This document shows positions 23,110 through 34,514 of a stretch of DNA of 64,000 nt, piece by piece. Origin of the DNA: Vandiemenella viatica (taxonomy: Eukaryota; Arthropoda; Insecta; Orthoptera; Morabidae); assembly GCA_031002005.1 (NCBI GenBank), contig CM061919.1, forward strand, positions 178,047,121 to 178,111,120, given 5' to 3'. Position 1 is the first letter of the stretch. Each line of letters opens with the position of its first letter. The notes below the pieces were generated by a model. That model made no database searches and was not told the origin of the DNA. It was given only the letters and a program-made list of their open reading frames with translations. The position numbers were made by a program, and so were the translations under genes.

Positions 23110-23720
23110 AAGTCCTTAAATCATGTCCTTTGACAGACACTACTATACATTACTTTTTCGAACCGCATTTTGCTACGACATTTGCATGGCTCGTATCTGC
23201 AAGTACGTGGTGCTGGAATACCGTCAGCGCTTGTAAAAAGTTCATATCCATCATATCGCTTGTCACTGCACGGAAGCTTGACAGTTGCATTAAATAATTT
23301 ACACCTTTTGAACACAGGAAATTCATTTTCACCTTGTCCAGTCTCACTATCAATTAATACTCCTTTATCTACAGGAGGAACTGCTGTGTAAACATTTAAT
23401 AATATCAAATAACATTTGCATAGATATAAAATAATTTGGTATTGCAAATTATCCCTTATTATTATTTGAACTATAGTAGATCTTTATGTTCTTTTCTTGG
23501 AATATTGTTCCCTTTGATGCTTCTCATGTATTGGTTACATGCATTTACCACAGCGAGGTCCACAAAGTGCAAATTACTTTCCATGTCCATTTTTTACTTC
23601 TCAACCGAGCTCTATAGCACTCCATCTGCTGGTCAGAAACATCAACTCCACCTATGTTTAGGTTGTATTTGCGGACCACAGAAGGTCAATGAAGACTGCA
23701 GCAATGCCTAACCCTCACGA
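23110..23720 (-). pseudogene. piggyBac transposase C-terminal relic
   Basis: In minus-strand order, NLNIGGVDVSDQQMECYRAR and SKKWTWKVICTLW match the piggyBac signature (N.HMGGVD..DQ....YR...R..KWW...F). Downstream DKRYDGYELFTSADGIPAPR and CRYEPCKCRSKMRFEKV resemble the cysteine-rich C-terminal domain. Frameshifts and missing cysteines show it is dead. The catalytic aspartates upstream of GGVD are not present. Confidence 0.8.
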
Positions 23721-24219
23721 TTGTGATGGTGGAGACACTTTGAAGCACCACAGACGCAATAATCACACAAAATAGTTATTTCGGTAATACACAGATACGG
23801 ATGTCCAGATACAAATTGAATCTAAGCACTTTTTCAGAATTATACATTTATACATCTGCTACAGATAAAACGAAGCCACAACATCTCACACAACGACACT
23901 GGAAGACAAAAGAGCCTAACAACATCGTAGAGTGGACGAAGCTGCGATCTATTGGCGTCCTGCGGTACAAAATGATCTAGAGTAACCCTCACGATCGTAC
24001 GTTTCCGGCTGCAACTACATTCAACCCCCAGGAAAATAAAAGTATAAGGTCATACCTTACCCTCACGATCGTGAGGGTTGGGGCGTAAAGGGCTATCAAC
24101 TGACTGGTATGCAGACAATCTTTACTTTCACAATGTTACTTGCTATTGGAGAACGGAAGTATTATAGTAAAAAAAAATGGAAGTTTTGAGATTTCCCTTA
24201 TTCTCGTCCTTTAGATTTG

Positions 24220-24418
24220 GGGGGAGGACGCCGGTTCGAATCCCCGTCCGGGCATCCAGATTTGGGTTTTCCATGGTTTCCCAAATCACTCCAGGCAAAT
24301 GCCGGGATGCTTCCTTTAAAAAAGGCCATGGCCGAATTCCTTGCCATTGCTTGCCCCCCATCCTTTCCCATCTCTAAAAACCTCGCTGTTAAGAGACGTT
24401 AAGGAGTAAAAAAAAAAA
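24220..24418 (+). repeat. 5'-truncated SINE, copy 1 of a sibling pair
   Basis: TTAGATTTG at 24211-24219 and 24419-24427 forms a 9-bp duplication. It starts within the head at GGGGAGGACGCCGGTTCGAA and ends AAGAGACGTTAAGG plus an A run. It shares with the copy at 35392 the variant words TTGCCATTGCTTGCC and TAAAAACCTCGCTGTTAAG, not seen elsewhere in the window, and also 70 bp of 3' flank. Confidence 0.92.
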
Positions 24419-24490
24419 TTAGATTTGTCTAAAACATTTCTAGACATTTTATGCGTTAAATTCGTATGAATATGATAATAAAAGCCATAA

Positions 24491-24932
24491 AGAATATATT
24501 ATACTAACATGCAATATGATATCGAAATTGGTGAGTATTTCCTCAAGTTTAAACACGGTTTCCTTGAAATTTTTCTTAATAATTCGACAGAATTTCTACA
24601 AATGAACTAACTTATGATATCAAAGAGTTAATGATCGTTTTCTGAAGTTCCTAAGGGACCGAGGAACATTGTAAGGTTGGTAACATTGACAAAGTAACCA
24701 ACAATATAAAGTGTCATCTCTTATTTTATGCATATAAGACGGTGGCGTAGTGTAGCATCCAGCCTACAGCAGCAATGTAATTAATTTAGACAGTGAGTCT
24801 GATTTATATGTAATTAATTTTTAATAGTTCACTACCAGTTTCATAACTAAGTTCCTGTATGAATTCAAAACATGCTTTTAATTTTATTATGTTATAGTGG
24901 CACATTAAAATATGTTCCAGATGTTAATAGTA
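24491..24932. other. AT-rich sequence, nothing recognised
   Basis: Plain AT-rich spacer between a SINE and a hAT element. Confidence 0.4.
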
Positions 24933-24940
24933 ATAGGCAC

Positions 24941-25641
24941 CAGTGCTGCCAGCCACTTGGCTTTGAATATCCATAGATGGCCTTGTTAAAAAATCCGGAA
25001 ACTCGCTAACTGAAACACTGAAAAAAAATAATTATTTGAAGAAAGAGTCAAAATTAAGAATACTTTTTATTTCCATGTCTTTAAAATTACAAAAAATATG
25101 ATATTCTACATTGAAAGTAAGAAATATCTCTAAACATATTTTATACATCGTCACTTTCATCACTGCTACTGATATGCCTAGCAGTTTTTTTTTTATTTTT
25201 CCCTAGTGACCATTCATTTTCTTTGTTGACATTAAATTTAGCATATCTTCTGTAACAGCCCTTTGTTTCTCGGATATCGGTTAGGCCTTCTCGGAAGCGA
25301 CTGCTTTGTAAGCCTTGCCAACGAGCGTCTCTCCGTGCATAAACAGTGCGCTGCTAGTTTTGTGATACGGTCTTTCAAGATCTATAAAAATTGTAACAAA
25401 AAAAAATATGAGCTTTATTTCGATCGTTGGTTCACATGGGCGTTTGCAAGAAAACGATTCACAGTTATTAACATTCCTGTAATGTATTAAATCTAAGTTG
25501 AACAAAACAGAAATATGAGGTAAAATTAACAAATGATAAAAAGAGAAACAAATCCGTAGATATTCTAACAAACTCCGAAAATCCTAACTTTTCATAAAAA
25601 TCCGTAGATCTACGGATAAATCCGTAGAAATGGCAGCACTA
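24941..25641. mobile_element. hAT-type element, 701 bp, 8-bp duplication
   Basis: Ends CAGTGCTGCCA and TGGCAGCACTA are inverted. ATAGGCAC stands at 24933-24940 and 25642-25649 as an exact duplication. Near the right end TCCGTAG and CTACGGA recur in inverted form. A minus-strand frame (25281-25571) and an acidic ISSSDESDDV end in another frame may be transposase scraps, but I cannot name a domain. Confidence 0.88.
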
Positions 25642-25929
25642 ATAGGCACACAGATAGAAAATTACATATATGTCAGTGTTCTACAGCATGGTCCTCGAGT
25701 AGAAACAGGTTGAGAAACGCTGATCAAGTACTTTGCAAAATATAGAAGCTGGGATTTTTTTCTTTGTTACGCTGCTTTCTGTAATCCCCGTGAACACATG
25801 CAAAATGGAAAATTGCTCAAAAGGTGGGGCATATACATACGCGTTCAAAAAGGACAGGCGAAATTAGGGACCTAGAATTCTTAATTGATTTAAGAGGGTG
25901 AGTCAGAATATTATCAATTTCAACTCTAA

Positions 25930-26756
25930 TTTGCTTTATAAAGCCTCGCAGAAAACCTCCAAAAAATTTTAGTAGTGCGAATGAAATGTTAGTCGGAATG
26001 TGAATAGTATGTCAACATTGACTCGCATTGGTTTTGCAATTGATGGAAGTCGAGTGAAAGCTGACGCATTTAACACTGAATTTATAAATTCGTTCAGCAA
26101 AGGAAATACAAATGTCATACCCATCCCCATTTTTCCACGTCGAGCTGAGTCTGGGATGGATTCGATTCAAATAGACCTTGCAAAACAACTGGATATGCTG
26201 AAATATGTGAAATCACCAGGTAACGATGGTATCTAAGTGTATCCTCACAGTATCTGACTGAAATCGACTCGTAACTGATATATTACAAATTTTTAGGTCA
26301 GGAGAAAGTGCCTTCCGTTAGGAAAATCGTAAACGTAACTCCAGTTTTCAAGAAACAAGATCGGTGTTACCCCCATCTGCTATGAAACGATTACTTTAAT
26401 GTCTGTCAGCAGCAGGTACTTGGAGCAATCTACATGCTGAAATTTTGTGAAATTACTATACTAACACAAACATAATACACCAAACCAACACTGTTTACGG
26501 AAAAATACATCACGTGGGACACAACTAGCCCTATTTTCTCACGACGACGTGTTGAACGTTATTGATTCAGGATCGCAAGTGGACGCATTTTTTGAGGGGG
26601 TGGGAGGGAGGGTAGGAATTTCCCGAAATATTTCAACAGTGTTCCTGACAACCATCTCTTAGGCCTACAGAAAATTCATGCCAATAAAGTCTCGCAACAG
26701 GTTTCTATACGGGTAATTGATTTCCTAACTTAACGGTTGTCGCTGACGGCAAAGCC
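25930..26756 (+). pseudogene. LINE reverse transcriptase, first part (SINE-split)
   Basis: An open frame (26000-26236) reads ADAFNTEFINSFSKG and, at its end, LDMLKYVKSPGNDGI, the fingers motif KSPG.DGI of CR1/Jockey-like enzymes. Later pieces in shifted frames give PVFKKQDR, LQVLG/LHAEI-like words and SGSQVDAFF (the D...F catalytic region is damaged). It is interrupted at 26757 by a SINE after the word VADGKA. Confidence 0.8.
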
Positions 26757-26926
26757 ACTTTTTTTATATATACTTATGGCTTTACGCCTCGTCGACGTCG
26801 AGGTCATTAGTGGCGGTTTGCGACTGGGGACTACGAACGGAAAGGAGTTCGGCCATCGCCTTTTGAAGGGAGCACCCCGGCATTCGCAGGGAGTGATATG
26901 GGGAAACCATGGAAAACCCAAATCTG
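26757..26926 (-). repeat. Head-less SINE inserted in the LINE
   Basis: GGCAAAGCC at 26748-26756 and 26927-26935 is an exact 9-bp duplication. The plus strand reads a T-rich edge, GGCTTTACGCCTCGTCGACG, GAGGTCATTAG, the core and then AACCCAAATCTG, where it stops. The tRNA-like head is missing, so this is a 5'-truncated copy of the CGTCGACG tail class. Confidence 0.93.
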
Positions 26927-27420
26927 GGCAAAGCCTCTATTAATGTAAATGTTACACCAGGCGCCACTCAAAGAAATGTAACAAGAAACATTTTTTCTTA
27001 ATTTTATAAACTATTTTGGAGACACTGTTAATGGCAGTTTGAGATCGTGGGCATGGGCATGGGTGTTTAAGTGTTGTGTCTGTGAATATCATGTCCGTCC
27101 TGTGGTGTGTAAAACTGGTTGGAAAAATGAATACAGGAAGAAACTGAAAGCACTGGTTTACACATAATCACTGTTGAGTTGGCTGTATAGCCTCAGATGC
27201 CGAAAGCAAAAAAGTGCAAAGTAATGCTTCGGACGAACTAAAAGTATCCCTTTGTGCATGAATGCAATGTTAATTGAACAAACCTTACAGAGGTTGAGTC
27301 CTTTGAGTATTTTGGCGAGACAATACAAAGCAACAAGAAGTTGCAGCTGCACGTAAGCTCGGTTATAGGTAAAGCGAATTCCACGCATCATAGGAAGAAT
27401 TTTGAGAAATTGTAATGCAT
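26927..27420 (+). pseudogene. LINE reverse transcriptase, second part
   Basis: After the SINE the frame resumes with GKASINVNVTPGATQRNVT, corresponding to VDGK.S....V.SGVPQGS of the palm domain. Further on, KKCKVMLRTN and VESFEYFGETIQ match the thumb region (KTKVM... and VESFEYLGS.I). The YADD box is not legible. Confidence 0.75.
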
Positions 27421-29229
27421 ATATAATTGAAAAAATCAGCGGAAGTAATTGTCAAGAAGCATATTTTATTTCTGTTACAACAAGGGCTCAAAATATTAGT
27501 TACGCAGATAATAATGCGGAAATCAAGTCCAACTGCTGCTTTGTTTCCAAATGTACAAAGCGCCAGTAAATAATACAGTACTAATAGTTCCAACGCTCTT
27601 TATGGACAATGTTCTGAAACATTTGGAATCTCCAGTTGTGTATCCGCGATACTAATTATAACAGCTTTTAATCATGTAGGTATCGTGTTACAAACGGATA
27701 TTAATTTGGAGAGACGAATACAAAGCTTCGGAATTTAATTACAACTCAGCTGTGCTGGTTGAAATACATTATTATCTAAATTAGATCCTGGAGAACCTGT
27801 TTGTTACCGTGACGAAAACAAGTAAGTATTTGCAAACTATATCTGTCGTTATTAATAAATAACAAGATTGAAACACAAAAGTTACACTTATATATTGATA
27901 AAAATTTTCCTAAGATTATCTACCTGATTCTACAATAAAGCAAGTCGTTTGCTTGGTTTAGTGTTCCAATTATTCCATAGGATGATACGTCCGTAGATAA
28001 ACTCTGGTATATTTTCATGTCTCAAAATTCAGATAATTGAGGAAAACCTATTAAATTTATTTAAATGTATTTTCACAATTTATATCGCGTTTGGGATAAA
28101 ACAAAATTTTGAAATCGGCAATTAAAAAGATATTGTTATTTGCTATATCACTGAGCCGTTTTCAGTGTTTGAAGACGACGTCTGTGACAAAATGTTTACG
28201 CGTGTAACCTTCGGTGGAATGAAAGTAGCTTCACACAAATGTTTTATTCGTGAGTTTTCTGTACAAATAGATTTTAATTTTGTTTCATTATTTTACAACC
28301 TATTATTTAACCAATTCCTCTATAGAACTTCTATTTTATAGCGTTTCAAAAAAGTGACGTTAAGTTCAAAATGGAGTAATGATGGCTAAGACACGTCAGA
28401 TAACAACAGTTAGTTAAGAAACTGTAACTTTTTACACTTATTAATTATAAATATTGAATAAATATTATGAACGCGATGCGTTTATGTAAATGGGATAAAT
28501 TCCTGCTGTGTATATTTAATTAAAGATCCAATATCAACAATTTTGGATTCAGTATATTCTATTTCTTGCAAGTTCCTTTCTATTATTAGCTTGTTGAAGC
28601 AGAAGTTATTTGTGCATAGTTTCAGATCATTTACACTAATCAAAGTAATAGTTGGGTGGTAATGATTCTGACTTGGGAATTACAGGACCCCAGCTGTATG
28701 AATGTCAAGTATTCCACGAATGCTCTCTTGTCCGAATTACAAATTAAGCGGCGTTTCCATTAACCTGGTATATTTATTGAATTAGCATGAGCCCCAACAG
28801 AGTCGATTTGGAATCCTAGATTCAGGACATTAAGTCAACCTGAGAGTGCTATAAACTGCTGTTAATATGTGCTTGATTTGTTTTGCTTCTCCTCTATCAT
28901 TAAGTTTGCTCAGTGATTGTAGCTGCTATTACAACGCACCAGTAATCCTTCGTATACCCATGAAAATTATCTCTAATGAAACGCAGTTACCATGTTGCCC
29001 AATATTTCAGTGCAATTCACGGACTGTTTTACTATTCAAGTCACAGAAATTCCACAATATCGATTCATCGTAAATGAGGGTGACTGGTTAACAGAAATGT
29101 TCTGGCTACTTAAGTCTTCACATTTAACTTCGTATGTAGTCTTCCACAAGTCCAACCCTCTCTTCACGGCATGAAGTAGGGGACCTAGTATGCCCCGTGA
29201 CCGATACGGTAGCTGTGAAGTCCCAACAG
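27421..29229. other. AT-rich sequence, nothing recognised
   Basis: Nearly 1.8 kb without a recognisable repeat, frame or inverted repeat. Confidence 0.4.
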
Positions 29230-29900
29230 CAACCCTGAAAAATGACGGCCAATGGGGCTCTGGCGAAGCTACGATAGGCCTAGCAAGCTGGTAGTGGATG
29301 AAGCATGCTTTCAAAACTATAGGAAGCAAGTTAACTATCAACTGAAAGGTGTAGAAGAAATAGGTCAGAGAGTAAGGAAGAGTGGACAATAGTATCATCA
29401 GATAAAGGATGTTATCTGGAGGTGGAACAAAGAGAAGAATGCCAAAATTCTACTCTATGAGGTATGTTACCATCCCATACTGACTTATGGTTCTGAAACA
29501 TGGACATAGACAAAGAGAGATTGTAGGTGGCAGAGATGAGGTTTCTGAGAGGGATAGAGAATGTCTCCAGGAAAGATAAAATCAGAAACGAAAACATCAG
29601 GGAGAGACTACAAGTAGAAGCATTAGAAGAGATGTTAACAAGGAAAAGACTGCAGTGGTTCGGTCACGTTATGAAGATGGAGGAGGAGAGGATGCCGAAG
29701 GTAGCACTGCTGAACAGAGGGAAGGGAAGGGCCAGTTGGTAGACCTCGGGCAAGACGGATGGACCAAGTGAAGAGGCTAAGAAAGTAGCTTGGAGAAAAG
29801 TAATGGAAGAGAAATCTTGGAATGACCGCTAAATTGGAAAAGGATCTGCAAGACGACCCACAAAAGCGGAAACGTCTAATGATGATGATGAGGTAGATTT
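29230..29900 (+). pseudogene. LINE C-terminal region and 3' end
   Basis: The frame gives YHPILTYGSETWT, then (29527-29742) MRFLRGIENVSRKDKIRNEN, LEEMLTRKRLQWFGHVMKME and RMPKVALLNRGKGR. A downstream piece in another frame reads AKKVAWRKVMEEKSWND. It ends in (ATG)n-like repeats, a common 3' tail for RTE/Jockey-type LINEs. The longest uninterrupted stretch is 71 residues, so it is not active. Confidence 0.85.
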
Positions 29901-30417
29901 TCTCAGGCTGAATTAATATATTAACAACTGGCATCTGTTATCACTGTTAAAAAATAGCCTATGAATGATATACTATGAAAATTTATGGCTAGTAATTTTT
30001 AAGGGTACCACGTATAATACTGTGACCTTCCCCTTAAGGTTCATTAATATAGATATGTTGTATTTATTTTCCTTTCCACGCTATAGGAATTATTTGGTAG
30101 GTCCACATCAGTCACCTATACATTCGGGTTACGTCCAGTTCCAGGTATACAAACAGAGCTGTAAATGATCTGGACACAGTAATCTTAATTGTTTGAGTTT
30201 ATCATTAACGAAACAAACATCTGTTCTACAATTCACCGTTTTCTCAAAAAACCGTAATGATTTTATAAACTTCAAATCAAATTGTTTTTCAAGTTTTACA
30301 GTTCGACAACTATTATCGATTACTTGGCTTTTGTTTGATCTCAATAAGCATGTTATAACATAACAGTAGCATTCCGCCGACCCGCAAGTAGCGCCTAAAT
30401 GAGCGCATGAATGCATG
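29901..30417. other. AT-rich sequence, nothing recognised
   Basis: No hallmark was found. A minus-strand frame at 30129-30416 has no family resemblance. Confidence 0.35.
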
Positions 30418-30419
30418 GT

Positions 30420-30640
30420 TTCAAGTCAGTCGTAGCCGAACTATGGTAGCGGACGGCTCGCGTCGTGTATTGTGCTAGACGCTAATCGAACAGTGCGGTG
30501 TAGTAAGCATTGTGAAGAAGACTGACTGTATTTAGCCAGAACAATGTGTGCTTTACAGAAAGTTGAACAGTGTAAGAATATAGCAGAACAGTGAAATGTG
30601 ACGTTGGAAGTAGTTTGGTGTAAAACAGATTTTGATTATT
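30420..30640 (+). promoter_or_regulatory. Promoter-like or retroelement 5' leader segment
   Basis: TCAGTC at about 30425 fits the arthropod initiator, and GCGGACGG lies about 20-27 bases downstream, slightly off the spacing of a downstream promoter element. GC is higher than in the flanks, and a stop-rich leader follows. It could be a host start site or the 5' end of an LTR or LINE. The nearby word TTTTGGTAGTGGCCAACC (30713) resembles the junction after some insect LTRs. Confidence 0.25.
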
Positions 30641-31589
30641 AACTTTCCTTTTATCAAAGAATCTAGCAATCTACGGTTTACGAAGTCTCGATAGCTTTAA
30701 CATCTAAATTTTGGTAGTGGCCAACCGGTTCGATGTTGTACGTTATTTCTATCAATGTGTGGATAACGTAATTTCATTATCTTATACTTTAAGACTTTTC
30801 TTAGTTAATTATCCACCTCTTCTGTGCGGCTGGTTGAGGACGCTACCTGGCGACCTGCGGTGACTACGAACGAATTAAAATTCAATTAACCGGCTTCTAG
30901 GGCTGTGTATTAATAATTTGGGAACTTTAGTAAGCACGAAGTTTGGTCTTGCATTAATAAGAACAATCTAATACAACATCATCATTTATTACCCAGTAAC
31001 CCAAAAGTAGTCTTCGTAAAACATTAGCAACGATTTGTTAATTCAATCGAAATTCTTAATTTTCACAGACTTATATTTTTAAATAATACAAAAGTCTACT
31101 TCAGTCCACCAAAATGAATTTTCAATCCTTTTTCCCAACATTTCTCTTTTTATAATTATCTGAATGAAACAGTAAACCAAAGATTCTCCTTCTCCGTTTA
31201 TTCGACTTTCTTTCCCCTTTAAACTTATATAGCGTAATCAGTTAATTCTATTACAAATGTATGACAAATATACAAATGTCACTTTAAGATTAATTTCTGT
31301 AAATATTGAGGTCATATACCTTCCAATTATTTACAGCTTTTATAACAATCTGACAACTGAAGACGTAGTTAACATAATAAGAAAACATCTTTGACTGGCA
31401 AAGACGCGTTTCACACAAATATCCGAAAATGTTACCATTTTTTTAAACATTAACAATCAACTCAAGGAGGAAGAAAATGTTACAAGTGACTTAAATGAAA
31501 TTAATTATAATGTGATGAAATTCAAGGTAATCTTATGGAACTAGAAAATCGTAATAGTTTTGACTCAGATTTCTTGTGAAGCTTTATTC
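30641..31589. other. AT-rich sequence, nothing certain
   Basis: Possible LTR-type junction near 30713 as noted for the preceding segment. No gag or pol frame follows. Confidence 0.3.
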
Positions 31590-32120
31590 TAGAATAAATC
31601 TAGATGCAGATTGAATTTACTTGTCTCATTTGTACTACGCTAAATTCCTTAAAGCCTCCTGTGTCTGGAATAACATGTCGTAAAATTCACAGGAACTTCG
31701 AGATAGTCTGGGGAGATCCGCTTTAAAATGGAGCAGGCTTCTCTGGAGACAAACTCCGAAATTTAGGACGTGAATCAGTTACCAGCAGTGCAGACGATTT
31801 ACTGCCAAGTCATTCGAGAAATTTAATTTAGGTTCACCTAATTCGGGCTCCGAGGCGAACTTTATTTAACAAGCGCCCATACTTTATTTCGCCAGCAATA
31901 AATTTCTCCACGGGATTCGATCTGTTTTTCCTTCGATTCCGCCAGTTAACCATCCGACTAACAGCCAGCGTTATTACCCTGCTGGAGGGTTCTGGTTTAA
32001 CTTGCTGTAATGGACTATTGGTACGGAGAGATTTGCAGGATTTCGTGCGGCACTTGATAGATCGGGTAAAGCTCTGCCATTAAACTGCATTACCTAAGTT
32101 ATGGTTACGTTAAGCTGGCG
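31590..32120. promoter_or_regulatory. Candidate developmental enhancer (repeat-free, homeodomain-site cluster)
   Basis: This stretch has balanced base composition, no SINE or LINE words, no frame and no microsatellite, in a window crowded with such items. It holds several posterior-Hox/Caudal-like cores: ACTTTATTTAAC, TACTTTATTTCG and GCAATAAATTTC, all within 31855-31910. CCATTAAACTGC stands at 32075 and GTTAACC/GGTTTAAC words lie nearby. This is inference from motif density. Conservation would be needed to confirm it. Confidence 0.35.
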
Positions 32121-32386
32121 TTCGAAACAGAACCATTACATTTTAGAAGGGAGTTGAAGAATTATAAATTTAAACGTGTCTATTTTGGCGGTAAATTGGC
32201 TAGATGATCAAAATTTGCACTTTTGATCTCATTTTATTTAAAAAAATTGAAATCGATTCTGCGGTGGTTCAGTTTAATTTTTTTCAGCCTGCAATAAAAA
32301 CTTTTGTATACTTAATTACCCAACATAAGAGATCTGAACAGAGAGAAAACAAACTCATGACCACTAAAACTAATTTACTGACAAGT

Positions 32387-32388
<2 letters not shown>
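32121..32388. other. AT-rich spacer
   Basis: Nothing recognised. Confidence 0.35.

Positions 32389-32434
<46 letters not shown>
32389..32434. repeat. 46-base T homopolymer
   Basis: An uninterrupted T run. It may be the A tail of a minus-strand retroposon, but no body is recognised to its right. Confidence 0.9.
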
Positions 32435-32438
<4 letters not shown>

Positions 32439-33839
32439 AAGTTGTTTTCTATTTCCTTTTATTGTCGTGTTTTAAATGTTTATCTAAACGTATATTCTCT
32501 GTTGAAAAAGACTTTGTGGAAAATAATTTGATACCGTTTGTGCCAAATTACTTTTCCAACTGACTTAAAAATATTGGATTTTATTCCTGACAGTAACATT
32601 CGCTTAATTTATTGGCGCCTTTAAGTAATATTCTCATCCTGATATTTCAAGAAATGCGCTTTAGCAATTTATCTTTCATTCCAAGAATGTTCAGTTAGGT
32701 GAAAGAACTTGAGACCAAACGGTAGGGGCTAGTTGTAAATGGAAAAATTATACAAATAGGTTACCTAAAGGGTGAATTTACCGTATTTGGTTCTCTGGTG
32801 GTAGTTTCGAATGGAACTTGCCGCTGTTTGGGATAGAGACTGGAAGCCTGAGGAGGTAGGAAGAAAGAAGAGACTTCTAACACGTGGTTGCATTGAAAGG
32901 TAGAAAATATCACTGCGAAGAATAAAGTTATGATTATTACCGGTGATAAGAGAAATATTCTGAAGACTACCAGAAAGAAAAACTAATTCGTTCGGTGATT
33001 TGATAAGATAACAAAGCAAGTTATAGAGGTTCTAGAGGGTACTGTGAGTGAAAAGAGAAACAGGATGTTGGAGATTCGAGGTTATGGATCTTATTAAAGT
33101 TCAGAAGGACTAAATCAGATTGTGTAAACTGATAGAATATGATGAAGAATGGACGAGATATAAGAGAAGAATTACCACGTGAAGACCTGTCTCAGGACAG
33201 AATTCTTCTTATTATAATATCATCCTGTTTTTAACCCTGGTTGCCTCTTAAAGTATTCCTTCCACCTTTTTGCCTGATCTTCCTAACCGTCGTTTCCTTT
33301 CTGCTTGGTGTTTTGTTCGTAAGCCTATTTTTTTTTTTTTTTTACTTGTGAATGTTTTCCAAAAATAAGGTTATTTTTAATGCGATTGTTGTTATTTCAT
33401 TCCTGATATGACCTAGAAATGTGTGTCCTTCGTTTCTTCCTACGGTCTCATATCCTTTGCTAGACATTTTTGTGGTTCTATTGTCCGTGCATCAGGCCAG
33501 TAAGTAAGGATTGATTCTGCCACATTTTACATTCTTCAACTCTGGCGTCATAATCATTTGATTATTCATAGTCAGTGTGCCGTTCTAATTTTGTATTTCG
33601 CAATAAATGCGTATTTTTTTAAAATTATGAACTTGCTGTAACCTGTAGATTCGTTCCCGTGGACTGATAATGTACAGATATTTCTCTTAAACTTACATTA
33701 TTATGAGCTACATGATCCGAGGTCCCCTGTGGCTTCCTGACCACAATTTATTTTTCATTGAAGGATCTCCACAGCAAACGCTAACTGAATTCCTACCAGT
33801 AATACGTTCGAAAATCACGATAAACATTTCAATTTCGAG
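32435..33839. other. Non-coding, no firm call
   Basis: A part at 33230-33620 has a consistent T/C-rich bias on the plus strand and could be antisense retroelement sequence, but no protein motif is readable. Confidence 0.3.
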
Positions 33840-34430
33840 AACTTTCGTTTGTTATGGGCTTTACGGCTCGTCGACATCATCAGCATCGTCTTCATCCGTC
33901 TCTAGTTTCCCGGATGCGGTGTAAGAGCGCTCGCCAGCTTTGCCTGTCCAAGTATGTTTCCTCTTCTTGGCTTCTAGACCATGATGCACCTTTCTCCTGT
34001 AGGTCCAGTTTCACGAGATCACTCCATCTCCTTCTGGGCCGAGCTCTTGGTCTTTCTTTTTCTTTTTTTTTTAACTGCTTAACGTCTCCTATAACAACTA
34101 GGTCTTTAGAGACGGGAAAGGATGGGGGGCAAGGAATGGGAAGAAATTCGGCCATGGCCTTTTGAAGGAAGCATCTCGGCATTCACCTGGAGTGATTTGG
34201 GGAAACCATGGAAAACCCAAATCTGGATGCCCGGACTGGGATTCGAACCGCCGTCCTCCCGAATGCGAGGCCAGAACGCTAGCCGTTACACCACCACGCT
34301 CGGTTTGGTCTTTCACCCTTCAGTTCTTATTCCAGCCATATCCTCCATGTTCTTGTTGTGTCCATCCGCTTCACATTTCCCAGCCATCGCAAATCTTGTT
34401 TTGTCAATTTTTTCGCGAAGGGTTTCATAG
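33840..34430 (-). pseudogene. LINE 3' region, split by a SINE
   Basis: In minus-strand order, LTKQDLRWLGNVKRMDTTRT precedes the SINE. After it come RPRRRWSDLVKLDLQEKGAS and LDRQSWRALLHRIRETRDG. This is the LRW.GHV.RM...R and GRPR.RW.D.V..DL...G.SW...LA.DR..WR pattern of LINE C-termini. The end (33850-33885 on plus) contains GGGCTTTACGGCTCGTCGAC, which is shared with one SINE tail class. Confidence 0.82.
34057..34304 (-). repeat. Full-length SINE inside the LINE
   Basis: TTGGTCTTTC at 34047-34056 and 34305-34314 is an exact 10-bp duplication. The minus strand shows the head CCGAGCGTGGTGGTGTAACG with both boxes, B box GGTTCGAATCC, the core TTTTCCATGGTTTCCCCAAA, and a GAGACGTTAAGC tail with an A-rich end. 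Confidence 0.95.
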
Positions 34431-34467
34431 ACTGGGATCGACGTCAAGGTCATTAAAGCAAGAGAAT

Positions 34468-34514
<47 letters not shown>

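Larger units (their letters stand above)
22811..24094 (-). mobile_element. piggyBac-type transposon, about 1.28 kb
   Basis: The ends ACCCTTTACG and CGTAAAGGGC are inverted. The target is not a clean TTAA (ATAA at left, CTAT at right), so it has mutated or my edge is off by a few bases. The interior keeps transposase scraps on the minus strand. The palindrome CCCTCACGATCGTGAGGG occurs near both ends (22942-22959 and 24061-24078), with diverged copies at 23712 and 23986. Confidence 0.72.

Noticed and set aside
25281..25571. Independent gene in the 701-bp hAT element
   Set aside because: The frame lies wholly within a short element with exact hAT ends. It is more likely a transposase scrap.
32204..32563. 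119-residue frame with a phenylalanine run
   Set aside because: The run is the T homopolymer read in frame. The flanks have no motif.
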